Positions 1 through 5,923 of a DNA stretch of 15,218 nt are shown here, in pieces. The position numbers were made by a program, and so were the translations under genes. The notes under the pieces were generated by a model. That model saw nothing but the letters and a program-made list of their open reading frames with translations, was not told the origin of the DNA and did not search any database. Each line of letters starts with the position of its first letter. Within the stretch, counting starts at the first letter, position 1. Source of the DNA: an uncultured Intrasporangium sp. (GTDB taxonomy: Bacteria > Actinomycetota > Actinomycetes > Actinomycetales > Dermatophilaceae); assembly GCA_937873285.1 (NCBI GenBank), contig CALMNV010000310.1:1-15218 (forward strand), given 5' to 3'.

Positions 1-301
1 CCTGCTCGCGCGGGGCGGGACGGTCGTGACCCTCGGCAACTCGGCCAAGGAGCCGACCATCTTCGACACCCGCGAGTTCTTCTCGATCGGCGGCGCGCGG
101 CTGTACGGCTTCCACCTGGTGATCCACGAGATGGTGGTGGACCCGGTCGCGGCCGACCTCGGCTACCTGGCGCGGCTGGTGGCGGACGGCCACCTGGACC
201 CGCAGATCGCGCTCGAAGTCGGTTGGCGCGACGCCGGCCCGGCCCTCGCGGCCCTCATCGAACGCCGCGTCGACGGCAAGGCGGTCCTCCACCTGCACTG
301 A
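1..301 (+). CDS. Medium-chain dehydrogenase/reductase (zinc-type alcohol dehydrogenase or quinone oxidoreductase), C-terminal fragment
   Basis: The reading frame is open from base 2 to a TGA at 299-301, so the gene begins outside the window and about 99 residues of its C-terminus are visible. The fragment starts with a late strand of the Rossmann fold (LLARGGTVVTLGNSAKEP, where the cofactor domain's 'GG.vv..G' turn is expected). It continues with the FDTREFF and ARLYGFHLV stretch and the closing pattern 'L..LVADGHLDPQI..EVGW.DAG.AL..L..RRVDGKAVLHL', typical of MDR-superfamily NAD(P)H-dependent oxidoreductases. The substrate cannot be inferred from this part, and the zinc-binding and N-terminal catalytic half is missing from the window. 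The gene is followed by an 80-base gap before the chimeric gene. It carries one of only four GTAC sites in the window (103-106). Confidence 0.8.
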   Translation, partial: LLARGGTVVTLGNSAKEPTIFDTREFFSIGGARLYGFHLVIHEMVVDPVAADLGYLARLVADGHLDPQIALEVGWRDAGPALAALIERRVDGKAVLHLH

Positions 302-369
302 CCGGCTGCGCCTTCCGTACCGCGGGCATTGGGGGTGTGTCATCATTGAGCGGACCGAGTTCGTCGTTC

Positions 370-374
370 GGAGG
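370..374 (+). promoter_or_regulatory. Ribosome binding site of the chimeric antitoxin-oxidoreductase gene
   Basis: GGAGG lies seven bases before the ATG at 382. It decides the start: the same frame is open farther upstream to 223, but that extension overlaps the dehydrogenase gene and encodes only low-complexity Arg/Pro/Gly-rich sequence. The protein starting at 382 opens with a recognisable antitoxin N-terminus (MARTTIDLDP). Confidence 0.75.
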
Positions 375-381
375 CACGCCG

Positions 382-1389
382 ATGGCACGCACGACTATCG
401 ACCTCGACCCCGACCAGTACGAGCACCTCGCGAAGCTGGCCGAGGCTTCGGGGCGGTCGCTCCGAGTGCTCGTGCATGACGCACTCAGTGAGTATCTCGT
501 GCGTCAACCCTCAAACGTTTCCACCAACGGCGCCGCGACGAGTGAGGCTCGCCTCGTCGAGCGACGGAAGCTGACGCCCGAAGAAGAGGCAGACTGGCGG
601 CGTCGCTTCGAAGAGCTCATCGCACGCATCCACTCCCGTATCCCGGACGACGTGGCTCCAGAAGAGATCGAGCGCGACATCACCCTCACCTGCGTCTCCA
701 ACGAGGTGGGTGGCGGTTACGTCGGCTCGGCCCGGTGGCTCGGGGTGCGACTCACGGACCTGCTCGACCGGGCCGGGGTGACCGGGGCGCCGGACCAGGT
801 GCTGAGCACCGCGGTCGACGGCTTCACCATCAGCACGCCCCTCGCCGCGATCCGGGACGGTCGCGACGCCATGGTCGCGATCGCCATGAACGGCGCGGCG
901 CTCCCGCAGGCCCACGGGTTTCCGGCGCGGCTCGTGACCCCGGGGGTCTACGGCTTCGTCGGGGCGACGAAGTGGCTCACCCGACTCACCCTCACGACGT
1001 ATGCCGCCGAGCAGGCCTACTGGACGAAGCGGCAGTGGGCGACGGACGCCCCCGTCAAGACGAGCGCCCGCATCGACACTCCGGCTCCGCTGTCGAGCGT
1101 GCCGGCCGGTCGGGTCGCCATCGGCGGTGTCGCGTGGGCGCAGCGCCGCGGCATCGGGACGGTCGAGGTGCGGGTCGACCAGGGTCCGTGGCGGACGGCT
1201 CGGCTGGGTCCCGACATCGGCGTCGACTCGTGGCGTCAGTGGCACCTGCCCTGGGACGCGACCCCCGGCCTGCATCGTCTGGCCGTGCGCGCCACGGACG
1301 GCAGGGGGGTGCCGCAGACAAGCACCCGGGCCACGCCCTTCCCGGACGGTGCGAGCGGCATACAGGAGATCGTCGTCACCGTCACCTGA
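382..1389 (+). CDS. Chimeric protein: ribbon-helix-helix antitoxin N-terminus fused to a truncated SuoX-like molybdopterin oxidoreductase
   Basis: The protein has 335 residues in two unrelated parts. Residues 1-100 resemble VapB-type antitoxins: a ribbon-helix-helix start (ARTTIDLDP followed by two helices to about residue 40), a linker, and an acidic/basic tail (KLTPEEEADWRRRFEELIAR, then IPDDVAPEEIERDI) that normally wraps a toxin. From residue 101 (TLTCVSNEVGGGYVGSARWL) it becomes a sulfite-oxidase-like molybdopterin domain, followed by a C-terminal Ig-like dimerisation domain (about 240-335, with VEVRVDQGPW and WRQWHLPWD). Cys104 sits where this family places the cysteine that ligates molybdenum. 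Everything before it, including the membrane-anchor region and the first half of the cofactor domain of such proteins, is missing. Both families have Ile-Thr at the joint (residues 100-101), so microhomology may have guided an in-frame deletion. The antitoxin part looks lower in G+C than the rest. Oxidoreductase activity is doubtful; DNA binding by the N-terminus is possible. Confidence 0.8.
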   Translation: MARTTIDLDPDQYEHLAKLAEASGRSLRVLVHDALSEYLVRQPSNVSTNGAATSEARLVERRKLTPEEEADWRRRFEELIARIHSRIPDDVAPEEIERDITLTCVSNEVGGGYVGSARWLGVRLTDLLDRAGVTGAPDQVLSTAVDGFTISTPLAAIRDGRDAMVAIAMNGAALPQAHGFPARLVTPGVYGFVGATKWLTRLTLTTYAAEQAYWTKRQWATDAPVKTSARIDTPAPLSSVPAGRVAIGGVAWAQRRGIGTVEVRVDQGPWRTARLGPDIGVDSWRQWHLPWDATPGLHRLAVRATDGRGVPQTSTRATPFPDGASGIQEIVVTVT

Positions 1390-1423
1390 CGCCGGCCAGG
1401 CTCAAAACAGCTCTCGTGTAGGG

Positions 1424-1450
1424 CAATCCGAAGCAGCTTCGGCACCGAAC
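1424..1450 (+). promoter_or_regulatory. Candidate SigK-type promoter upstream of the fasciclin lipoprotein gene
   Basis: CAATCC at 1424-1429 and CCGAAC at 1445-1450 are separated by 15 bases and resemble the mycobacterial SigK elements as I recall them (about CCATCC and CCGAAT). The location fits, since mpt70 and mpt83, the closest known relatives of the downstream gene, are SigK targets. The spacer also holds an inverted repeat, CCGAAG (1428-1433), CAG, CTTCGG (1437-1442), which overlaps the end of the proposed -35 element. It may be an operator or a short hairpin. The exact spacing rule is from memory, so this is a hypothesis. Confidence 0.4.
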
Positions 1451-1490
1451 CACCAGCGACATCAACCACACCGCAACAGGAGTGCTCACC

Positions 1491-2162
1491 ATGAAGACTC
1501 GTAGCAAGCTCGTCGGCCTCGCGCTGGCCCTGCCCCTCACCCTCGCCGCCTGCGGCAGCAGCGCCGGCACCACCTCGACGCCCGCCGCGGGTGGCGCCGC
1601 ACCGTCCTCGTCGGCACCGTCCTCGCCGACGCCGATGACGAGCGCGGCCACGCCGTCAGACGGCATGAGCTCGACCGGGGCGATGGCCGACCCCGCATCG
1701 ATGGTGTTCGGTCCCGCCTGCTCGGCCGTGCCCAAGGACGGCAAGGGATCCTTCTCCGGGATGGCGACCGACCCGGTCGCGACGGCCGCGAGCAACAACC
1801 CGCTGCTGTCCACCCTGGTCACGGCGGTCAAGGCCGCCGGCCTCGTCGACACGCTCAACCCGGCCCCCGAGATCACGGTGTTCGCGCCGACGAACGACGC
1901 CTTCGCCAAGATCCCCGCCGCCGACCTCAAGAAGGTGCTGGCCGACAAGCCGACCCTCACCAAGGTCCTGACCAACCACGTCGTCGCGGGCAAGATCGCG
2001 CCGGACAAGATCGCCGGCACGCACAAGACCCTGGCCGGCACGAACATCACGGTCACCGGCTCGGGCGAGAGCTTCATGGTCGGCAAGGCCAAGGTGCTCT
2101 GCGGCAACGTCCCGACCGCCAACGCCACCGTCTACATCATCGACAGCGTGCTGCTGCCCTGA
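1491..2162 (+). CDS. Fasciclin (FAS1) domain lipoprotein, MPT83/MPT70-like
   Basis: This is a 223-residue exported lipoprotein. Residues 1-20 form a signal peptide (KTRSK, then a hydrophobic run) ending in the lipobox LAAC, so Cys21 would be acylated and the protein anchored to the outer face of the membrane. Residues 22-70 are a Ser/Thr/Pro/Ala linker. One FAS1 domain fills 75-223, with the family's first motif at 129-139 (TVFAPTNDAFA), the central NHVVAGK and the closing VYIIDSVLLP. The segment GMATDPVATAASNNPLLSTL (90-109) is very close to mycobacterial MPT83. Cys77 and Cys204 flank the domain and could form the disulfide known from MPT70. FAS1 domains mediate adhesion, but the exact role here is unknown. 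The start is fixed by AGGAG at 1478-1482, eight bases before the ATG; the alternative GTG at 1482 has no advantage. sigK follows after 36 bases, so expression under SigK is likely. Confidence 0.93.
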   Translation: MKTRSKLVGLALALPLTLAACGSSAGTTSTPAAGGAAPSSSAPSSPTPMTSAATPSDGMSSTGAMADPASMVFGPACSAVPKDGKGSFSGMATDPVATAASNNPLLSTLVTAVKAAGLVDTLNPAPEITVFAPTNDAFAKIPAADLKKVLADKPTLTKVLTNHVVAGKIAPDKIAGTHKTLAGTNITVTGSGESFMVGKAKVLCGNVPTANATVYIIDSVLLP

Positions 2163-2198
2163 CCCGGCCGCGACGACGGGCACGGGGCCTGCGGCACA

Positions 2199-2822
2199 AT
2201 GGACTCCATGGGTCGCTTCTCAGTGTTCTCCTCCGGCGAAGGCCAGCCGGAGGAGAACGCGGGGGAGCCGCCGGGCCAGCCTGACCTCGGGCGGCTGCTG
2301 CGCCGCTCCGCGGCGGGCGACGAGGGCGCGTTCGGCGAGCTCTACGACGCCGCCTCCGCGCGCGTGCACGGCCTCGTGCGCCGGGTCGTGCGCGACCCGG
2401 CGCAGTCGGAGGAGGTCACCCAGGAGACCTTCCTGGAGATCTGGCGCCAGAGCGCCCGCTTCGATCCGCGCCGCGGCAGTGCCCTGTCGTGGATGCTCAC
2501 CATCGCGCACCGCAAGGCCGTCGACCGGGTCCGGTCCGCCGAGGCGGCGTCGCGCCGAGACGAGGCCTGGCACACGACGACCTCCGACGTCCCGCACGAC
2601 ACGACCGCCGAGACGGTGGCCCTGCGCCTCGATGCCGAGCGCGTGCGCCGCGCGCTCGACACCCTCACCGACACCCAACGCGGAGCCCTCGAGCTCGCAT
2701 ACCTCTCCGGCTACACCCACACGGAGGTGGCCTCCATGCTAGACCTGCCCCTCGGCACGGCGAAGACCCGCATCCGTGACGGCCTCATCCGACTTCGCGA
2801 CACGTTGGGGGTGACCTCGTGA
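2199..2822 (+). CDS. sigK: ECF-family RNA polymerase sigma factor SigK
   Basis: This 207-residue extracytoplasmic-function sigma factor directs RNA polymerase to SigK promoters. Region sigma-2 covers about residues 44-115, with the core-binding part around VTQETFLEIWRQSARFDP and the -10 recognition helix SWMLTIAHRKAVDRVRS. Region sigma-4 covers about 148-203, with the -35 recognition helix-turn-helix GYTHTEVASMLDLPLGTAKT followed by RIRDGLIRLRDTL. Similarity to Mycobacterium tuberculosis SigK (for example SALSWMLTIAHRKAVDRVR and LTDTQRGALELAYLSGYT) and the adjacent rskA support the specific name. No strong Shine-Dalgarno sequence precedes the ATG at 2199, and an ATG at 2208 in the same frame is an alternative start. 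The gene lies 36 bases after the lipoprotein gene and its stop overlaps the start of rskA by four bases (GTGA), so the pair is translationally coupled. Confidence 0.92.
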   Translation: MDSMGRFSVFSSGEGQPEENAGEPPGQPDLGRLLRRSAAGDEGAFGELYDAASARVHGLVRRVVRDPAQSEEVTQETFLEIWRQSARFDPRRGSALSWMLTIAHRKAVDRVRSAEAASRRDEAWHTTTSDVPHDTTAETVALRLDAERVRRALDTLTDTQRGALELAYLSGYTHTEVASMLDLPLGTAKTRIRDGLIRLRDTLGVTS

Positions 2823-3610
2823 ACGACGACATCCACGCGCTCTCCGGGGCGTATGCCGTCGACGCTCTCGACGATGTCGAGCGCGCCCGCTTCGAGCGGC
2901 ATCTCGCCAGCTGCCCCACCTGTCAGACGGAGGTGGCCGGTCTCAGGGAGGCGGCAGCGGAGCTGTCCAGCCTCTCGGTGCAGGCGCCGCCTTCAGCACT
3001 GCGGCAACGCGTGCTGCACGACATCACGACCGTCCGGCCGCTGCCGCCTCAGCTGCCGGGCTCCTCGACGCCGACCATGGCGCCCGATGCCCCGTCGGGC
3101 ACGTCCCGCGTGCGGCGGCCCGGCGGTCCACCGAGCGGCGACGCCTCCTCCTCGCCGCGCCGGTGGCGGCTGCTCGTCGCCGCCGCCGCAGCCGCGGTGC
3201 TCACCATCGGCGGCCTCGCCGTGTGGCGTTCGACGTCCCCGGCTCCGCCGGCCGAGAGCGTCGCCTCGCAGGTCCTCGAGGCCCCCGACGCCTCTCGTCT
3301 GGTCAAGACCCTGCCCGGCGGCGCTCGGGCCACCATCGTCCGCTCGCCATCGCTCGGCAAGGCGGTCATCGTCGCATCGGGCATGCCGGCACCTCCTGCC
3401 GGGCGGGTCTACCAGCTGTGGTTGCAGGAACCGTCGGGCCGCATGGCCCCGGCCGGGTTCATGCCGGCGGCGGCCCGGACGGGCGAGGAGCAGGTGGCCC
3501 TGCTCAACGGCAACGCCGCCACCGCCACGGGGGCCGGCGTCACGGTGGAGCCGGTCGGCGGCTCCGCCCAACCGACCTCCGCCCCGGTGATGCTCTTCAC
3601 CTTCTCCTGA
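2819..3610 (+). CDS. rskA: Anti-sigma-K factor RskA (zinc-finger membrane protein)
   Basis: This 263-residue single-pass membrane protein should hold SigK inactive at the membrane until a signal leads to its proteolysis. The cytoplasmic N-terminus contains the anti-sigma zinc motif His28-x3-Cys32-x2-Cys35 (HLASCPTC) within a short helical domain. A flexible Pro/Ser-rich stretch follows (about 73-114), then one membrane helix at about 117-137 (LLVAAAAAAVLTIGGLAVW). The extracytoplasmic RskA domain runs to the C-terminus, with GRVYQLWLQEPSG and VTVEPVGGSAQPTS typical of the family. The start is GTG at 2819, overlapping the sigK stop by four bases. The gene ends 172 bases before the convergent sulfur operon. 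The signal sensed cannot be read from the sequence; redox control has been reported for the mycobacterial homologue. Confidence 0.93.
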   Translation: MNDDIHALSGAYAVDALDDVERARFERHLASCPTCQTEVAGLREAAAELSSLSVQAPPSALRQRVLHDITTVRPLPPQLPGSSTPTMAPDAPSGTSRVRRPGGPPSGDASSSPRRWRLLVAAAAAAVLTIGGLAVWRSTSPAPPAESVASQVLEAPDASRLVKTLPGGARATIVRSPSLGKAVIVASGMPAPPAGRVYQLWLQEPSGRMAPAGFMPAAARTGEEQVALLNGNAATATGAGVTVEPVGGSAQPTSAPVMLFTFS

Positions 3611-3656
3611 CGCGCGAGCCCCCCTGAGGAGCAACCCGCGCGACACCCTCCCCATC

Positions 3657-3708
3657 GTCGAGTGGTCACATCGGCACAGCTCAGCGCGCACGCAACTGAC
3701 CACTCGAC
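3657..3708. terminator. 12-bp inverted repeat between convergent rskA and the sulfur operon, possible bidirectional terminator
   Basis: GTCGAGTGGTCA at 3657-3668 is the exact reverse complement of TGACCACTCGAC at 3697-3708. A transcript could form a 12-bp stem with a 28-base loop. The position, between two operons that end towards each other, fits a terminator, but there is no T-run and the loop is long. The same arm occurs again at 3730-3741, so it may instead be part of an intergenic repeat element. Confidence 0.4.
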
Positions 3709-3762
3709 CGTGGGGTCGGGGTGCGCAACTGACCACTCGACCGTGAGGTCGGGGGGCGCAAC
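3691..3762. repeat. Tandem 33-bp repeat, two copies plus a six-base third start
   Basis: The unit begins CGCAACTGACCACTCGACC and repeats with a 33-base period. The first copy is 3691-3723, the second 3724-3756, and CGCAAC at 3757-3762 begins a third. The two full copies differ at about two positions in their GT-rich halves. Each contains TGACCACTCGAC, whose inverted copy lies just upstream at 3657-3668. There are only two copies and no spacers, so this is not a CRISPR array. It looks like a dispersed intergenic element or a protein-binding tandem. Confidence 0.85.
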
Positions 3763-3782
3763 CCGGGCCTCTCGGCGGCAGC

Positions 3783-4694
3783 TCAGCCTGCCGGGGTCGC
3801 CTCCGGTGCGGGATGCCGTGCAGGGGCAGGTGAGGTGCGCATGCGGTGGCGCCGCACCGCGAGCAGGACGAGCATGGCCCAGGTCAGGCCCACGACGGCA
3901 TACGTCGAGCGGGTCACGCCCGCGGGAGAGCCGGTCGCACCGAGGAGGGTGCGCAGGTTGGTCAGCACGATGAGCCCACCGACCCCGGTGCCGAGGACCG
4001 TCGACGGCAGGCGGCTGACGAGCCAGGCGGCCACGGGTGCCGCGAGCAGGCCACCGGCCAGGAGCACGGCGACGTAGCGCAGGTCGATCCCGGCGGTGCC
4101 CAGCCCGATGAGGAAGGCGACGCTCGCGGAGAGCGTGACGAGCAGCTCCGAGGTGTCCACCGATCCGACGACCGTGCGCGGCGCGGTCCGGCCCGCAGAG
4201 AGCAGCGTCGTCGTGGACACCGGTCCCCATCCCCCGCCACCGGTGGCGTCGACGAAGCCCCCGACGAAGCCCAGCGGCACGAGGAAGCGCGAGCCGTGCG
4301 GCGTCGTGCCTGCGCGCGCGGCGGCCGGCGGCCGCAGCGCGAAGCGGCACAGGATGTAGGCGCCGAGGAGGGTGAGGATGCCGGCCATGACGGGCGCGGC
4401 CGCGGCGGTCGACAGGCGGGAGAGCAGCGACGCCCCGCCGAAGGCGCCGACAGCCCCCGGCACGCCGAGACGGAGCACGAGGCGCCGGTCGACGTTGCCG
4501 AGACGCCAGTGCGCCACTCCCGACATGGCGTTGGTCCCGAGCTCCGCCAGGTGCACGGACGCGCTGGCGGCGGCGGGGGTGAGCCCGACGGCGAGCAGCA
4601 GCGAGGAGGACGTCGCCCCGTAGCCCATCCCCAACGACCCGTCGACGAGCTGGGCCAGGAGACCGACGACGCCGAGCGCCAGCAGCGTCCTCAT
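3783..4694 (-). CDS. TauE/SafE (TSUP) family membrane transporter of the sulfur operon
   Basis: This 303-residue polytopic membrane protein is the last gene of the sulfate-reduction operon. It shows the internal duplication of the TauE/SafE family: the first half opens with DGSLGMGYGATSSSLLLAVG (18-37) and the second repeats the pattern as DATGGGGWGPVSTTTLLSAG (149-168). About eight hydrophobic segments are visible, and the last 20 residues form a polar Pro/Ala-rich tail. The family moves sulfite, sulfonates, sulfate or other organic and inorganic anions. Context suggests a sulfur oxyanion, perhaps export of excess sulfite or sulfate uptake; direction and substrate are inference. The ATG at 4694 overlaps the cysG stop by four bases (ATGA), which fixes the start. 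The open frame extends much farther upstream, but that part is antisense shadow within cysG. Confidence 0.9.
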   Translation of the reverse strand: MRTLLALGVVGLLAQLVDGSLGMGYGATSSSLLLAVGLTPAAASASVHLAELGTNAMSGVAHWRLGNVDRRLVLRLGVPGAVGAFGGASLLSRLSTAAAAPVMAGILTLLGAYILCRFALRPPAAARAGTTPHGSRFLVPLGFVGGFVDATGGGGWGPVSTTTLLSAGRTAPRTVVGSVDTSELLVTLSASVAFLIGLGTAGIDLRYVAVLLAGGLLAAPVAAWLVSRLPSTVLGTGVGGLIVLTNLRTLLGATGSPAGVTRSTYAVVGLTWAMLVLLAVRRHRMRTSPAPARHPAPEATPAG

Positions 4695-5923
4695 GGCGGC
4701 CCGACACGCTCGGGCCTCGCCAGCCGGACGACGTCGCCGACGACGATGACGGCGGGTGCCTGCACGCTCCGCTCCGCTGCGAGCGCTGCGATCGTGGACA
4801 ACGTGCCGACGGTCGTGCGCTGGGTGGGGTGGAAGCCGCGCTCGACGACGGCGACGGGCGTGTCGGGCGACCTGCCGTGCGCGACGAGGAGCTCGGCGGT
4901 GCGGGCCAGCCGAGAGACCCCCATGAGGAGCACGACCGTGTGGTCCCCGCCCGTGGGAAGGCTGGGGATGTCCTCGTGGCCGGTGACGACGGTGAACCCC
5001 CGCGCGACACCGCGCGACGTGACCGGTATGCCGGCGGCCGCGGGCACCGCGACGGCGCTCGTGACCCCGGGCACCACCTCGACGGGAATGCCGTGGGCCT
5101 CGCACGCCGCGCGCTCCTCGGCGCCGCGTCCCAGCACGAAGGGGTCGCCGCCCTTGAGCCGGACGACGCCGAGGCCACGCTTGGCCTCCTCGACGAGGAT
5201 CGCGTCGATCCGCTCCTGCGGCACGGGATGCCGGCCCGGTGCCTTGCCGACGTCGACGACCCGCACCTCTGCCGGGAGGCGATCGACGACCGCACGCGGA
5301 GCCAGCCGGTCGACGACGACGACGTCGGCACTGGCCAGCAGCTCGGAGCCGCGGGCGGTGAGCAGTCCGTCGGTCCCCGGGCCACCACCGACGAGGGCGA
5401 CCCAGCCGCGGCCGGCGGGTCGTGGCCGGGTGCGACGCAACGGCAGGGCCCCGCCGCGCAGCCCGTCCGCGACGGCGTCGCGGACGGCTATGGCGAGGCC
5501 GGGGTCTGCGCCGGCGTAGGCGGCGACGGTGACCGGGCCGTCGGGCAGCTCGACCGTCGCGCGCGCGGGCACGCTGGCGGCCGTCGACGTCGCGTCCGTC
5601 GCGTCGACGCACCAGATGTGCAGCGACTCCGCCTCGGCGGCGACGCGCCGGTCCACGAGGGAATCTCCGGTGGCGGTGTGGACGAGCCACGCCCCCTCGA
5701 GGTCGGCGGGGCCGGCATACTCACGGGCCTGCCACTCGATGCGACCCTGGCGCACGAGGTCGAGCACGTCCTCGCAGACCCAGGGCGAGACGACGCGGAC
5801 GTGCGCTCCCTCGTCGACGACGGCGCTCACCCGCCGCGCGGTGACCGGTCCGCCGCCGACCGCGACGACGAGCCGGCCGGCCAGGTGGACGACGAGAGGC
5901 AGGCCGGTCCTCAGATCTGCCAT
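4691..5923 (-). CDS. cysG: Siroheme synthase CysG: precorrin-2 dehydrogenase/ferrochelatase fused to uroporphyrinogen-III C-methyltransferase
   Basis: This 410-residue bifunctional protein makes siroheme, the cofactor of the sulfite reductase encoded first in the operon. Residues 1-165 form the NAD-dependent dehydrogenase/chelatase part, with the nucleotide-binding VVAVGGGPVTARRV at 19-32. Residues 174-400 form the S-adenosylmethionine-dependent methyltransferase, with VALVGGGPGTDGLLTARG (175-192), VRLKGGDPFVLGRGAEE (254-270), VVPGVTSAVAVPAAAGIP (283-300) and TGHEDIP (314-320). The length is somewhat below the 457 residues of E. coli CysG. The ATG at 5923 lies inside the end of cysN, a 13-base overlap, and the stop overlaps the transporter gene by four bases. 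The N-terminal half is less conserved to my eye than the methyltransferase half, so chelatase activity is probable rather than certain. Confidence 0.92.
   Translation of the reverse strand: MADLRTGLPLVVHLAGRLVVAVGGGPVTARRVSAVVDEGAHVRVVSPWVCEDVLDLVRQGRIEWQAREYAGPADLEGAWLVHTATGDSLVDRRVAAEAESLHIWCVDATDATSTAASVPARATVELPDGPVTVAAYAGADPGLAIAVRDAVADGLRGGALPLRRTRPRPAGRGWVALVGGGPGTDGLLTARGSELLASADVVVVDRLAPRAVVDRLPAEVRVVDVGKAPGRHPVPQERIDAILVEEAKRGLGVVRLKGGDPFVLGRGAEERAACEAHGIPVEVVPGVTSAVAVPAAAGIPVTSRGVARGFTVVTGHEDIPSLPTGGDHTVVLLMGVSRLARTAELLVAHGRSPDTPVAVVERGFHPTQRTTVGTLSTIAALAAERSVQAPAVIVVGDVVRLARPERVGPP

Noticed and set aside
223..381. A 53-residue upstream extension of the chimeric gene
   Set aside because: It overlaps the dehydrogenase gene and is low-complexity. 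GGAGG stands at the right distance before the ATG at 382, which begins a normal antitoxin N-terminus.
3691..3762. CRISPR array
   Set aside because: There are only two full units in direct tandem with no unique spacers, and no cas genes are nearby.
3409..5388. A 659-residue minus-strand open frame, and similar long frames antisense or out of frame to known genes (for example 511-1275, 9037-11046, 11877-13517)
   Set aside because: They show no recognisable domains, are rich in Arg, Pro, Ala and Gly, and lie over genes with clear motifs. Long spurious frames are expected in DNA this rich in G+C.
4695..5690. A 331-residue N-terminal extension of the TauE/SafE transporter
   Set aside because: The extension is Arg-rich low-complexity sequence overlapping cysG in another frame. 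The ATG at 4694 with its ATGA coupling to cysG begins exactly at the first membrane helix.
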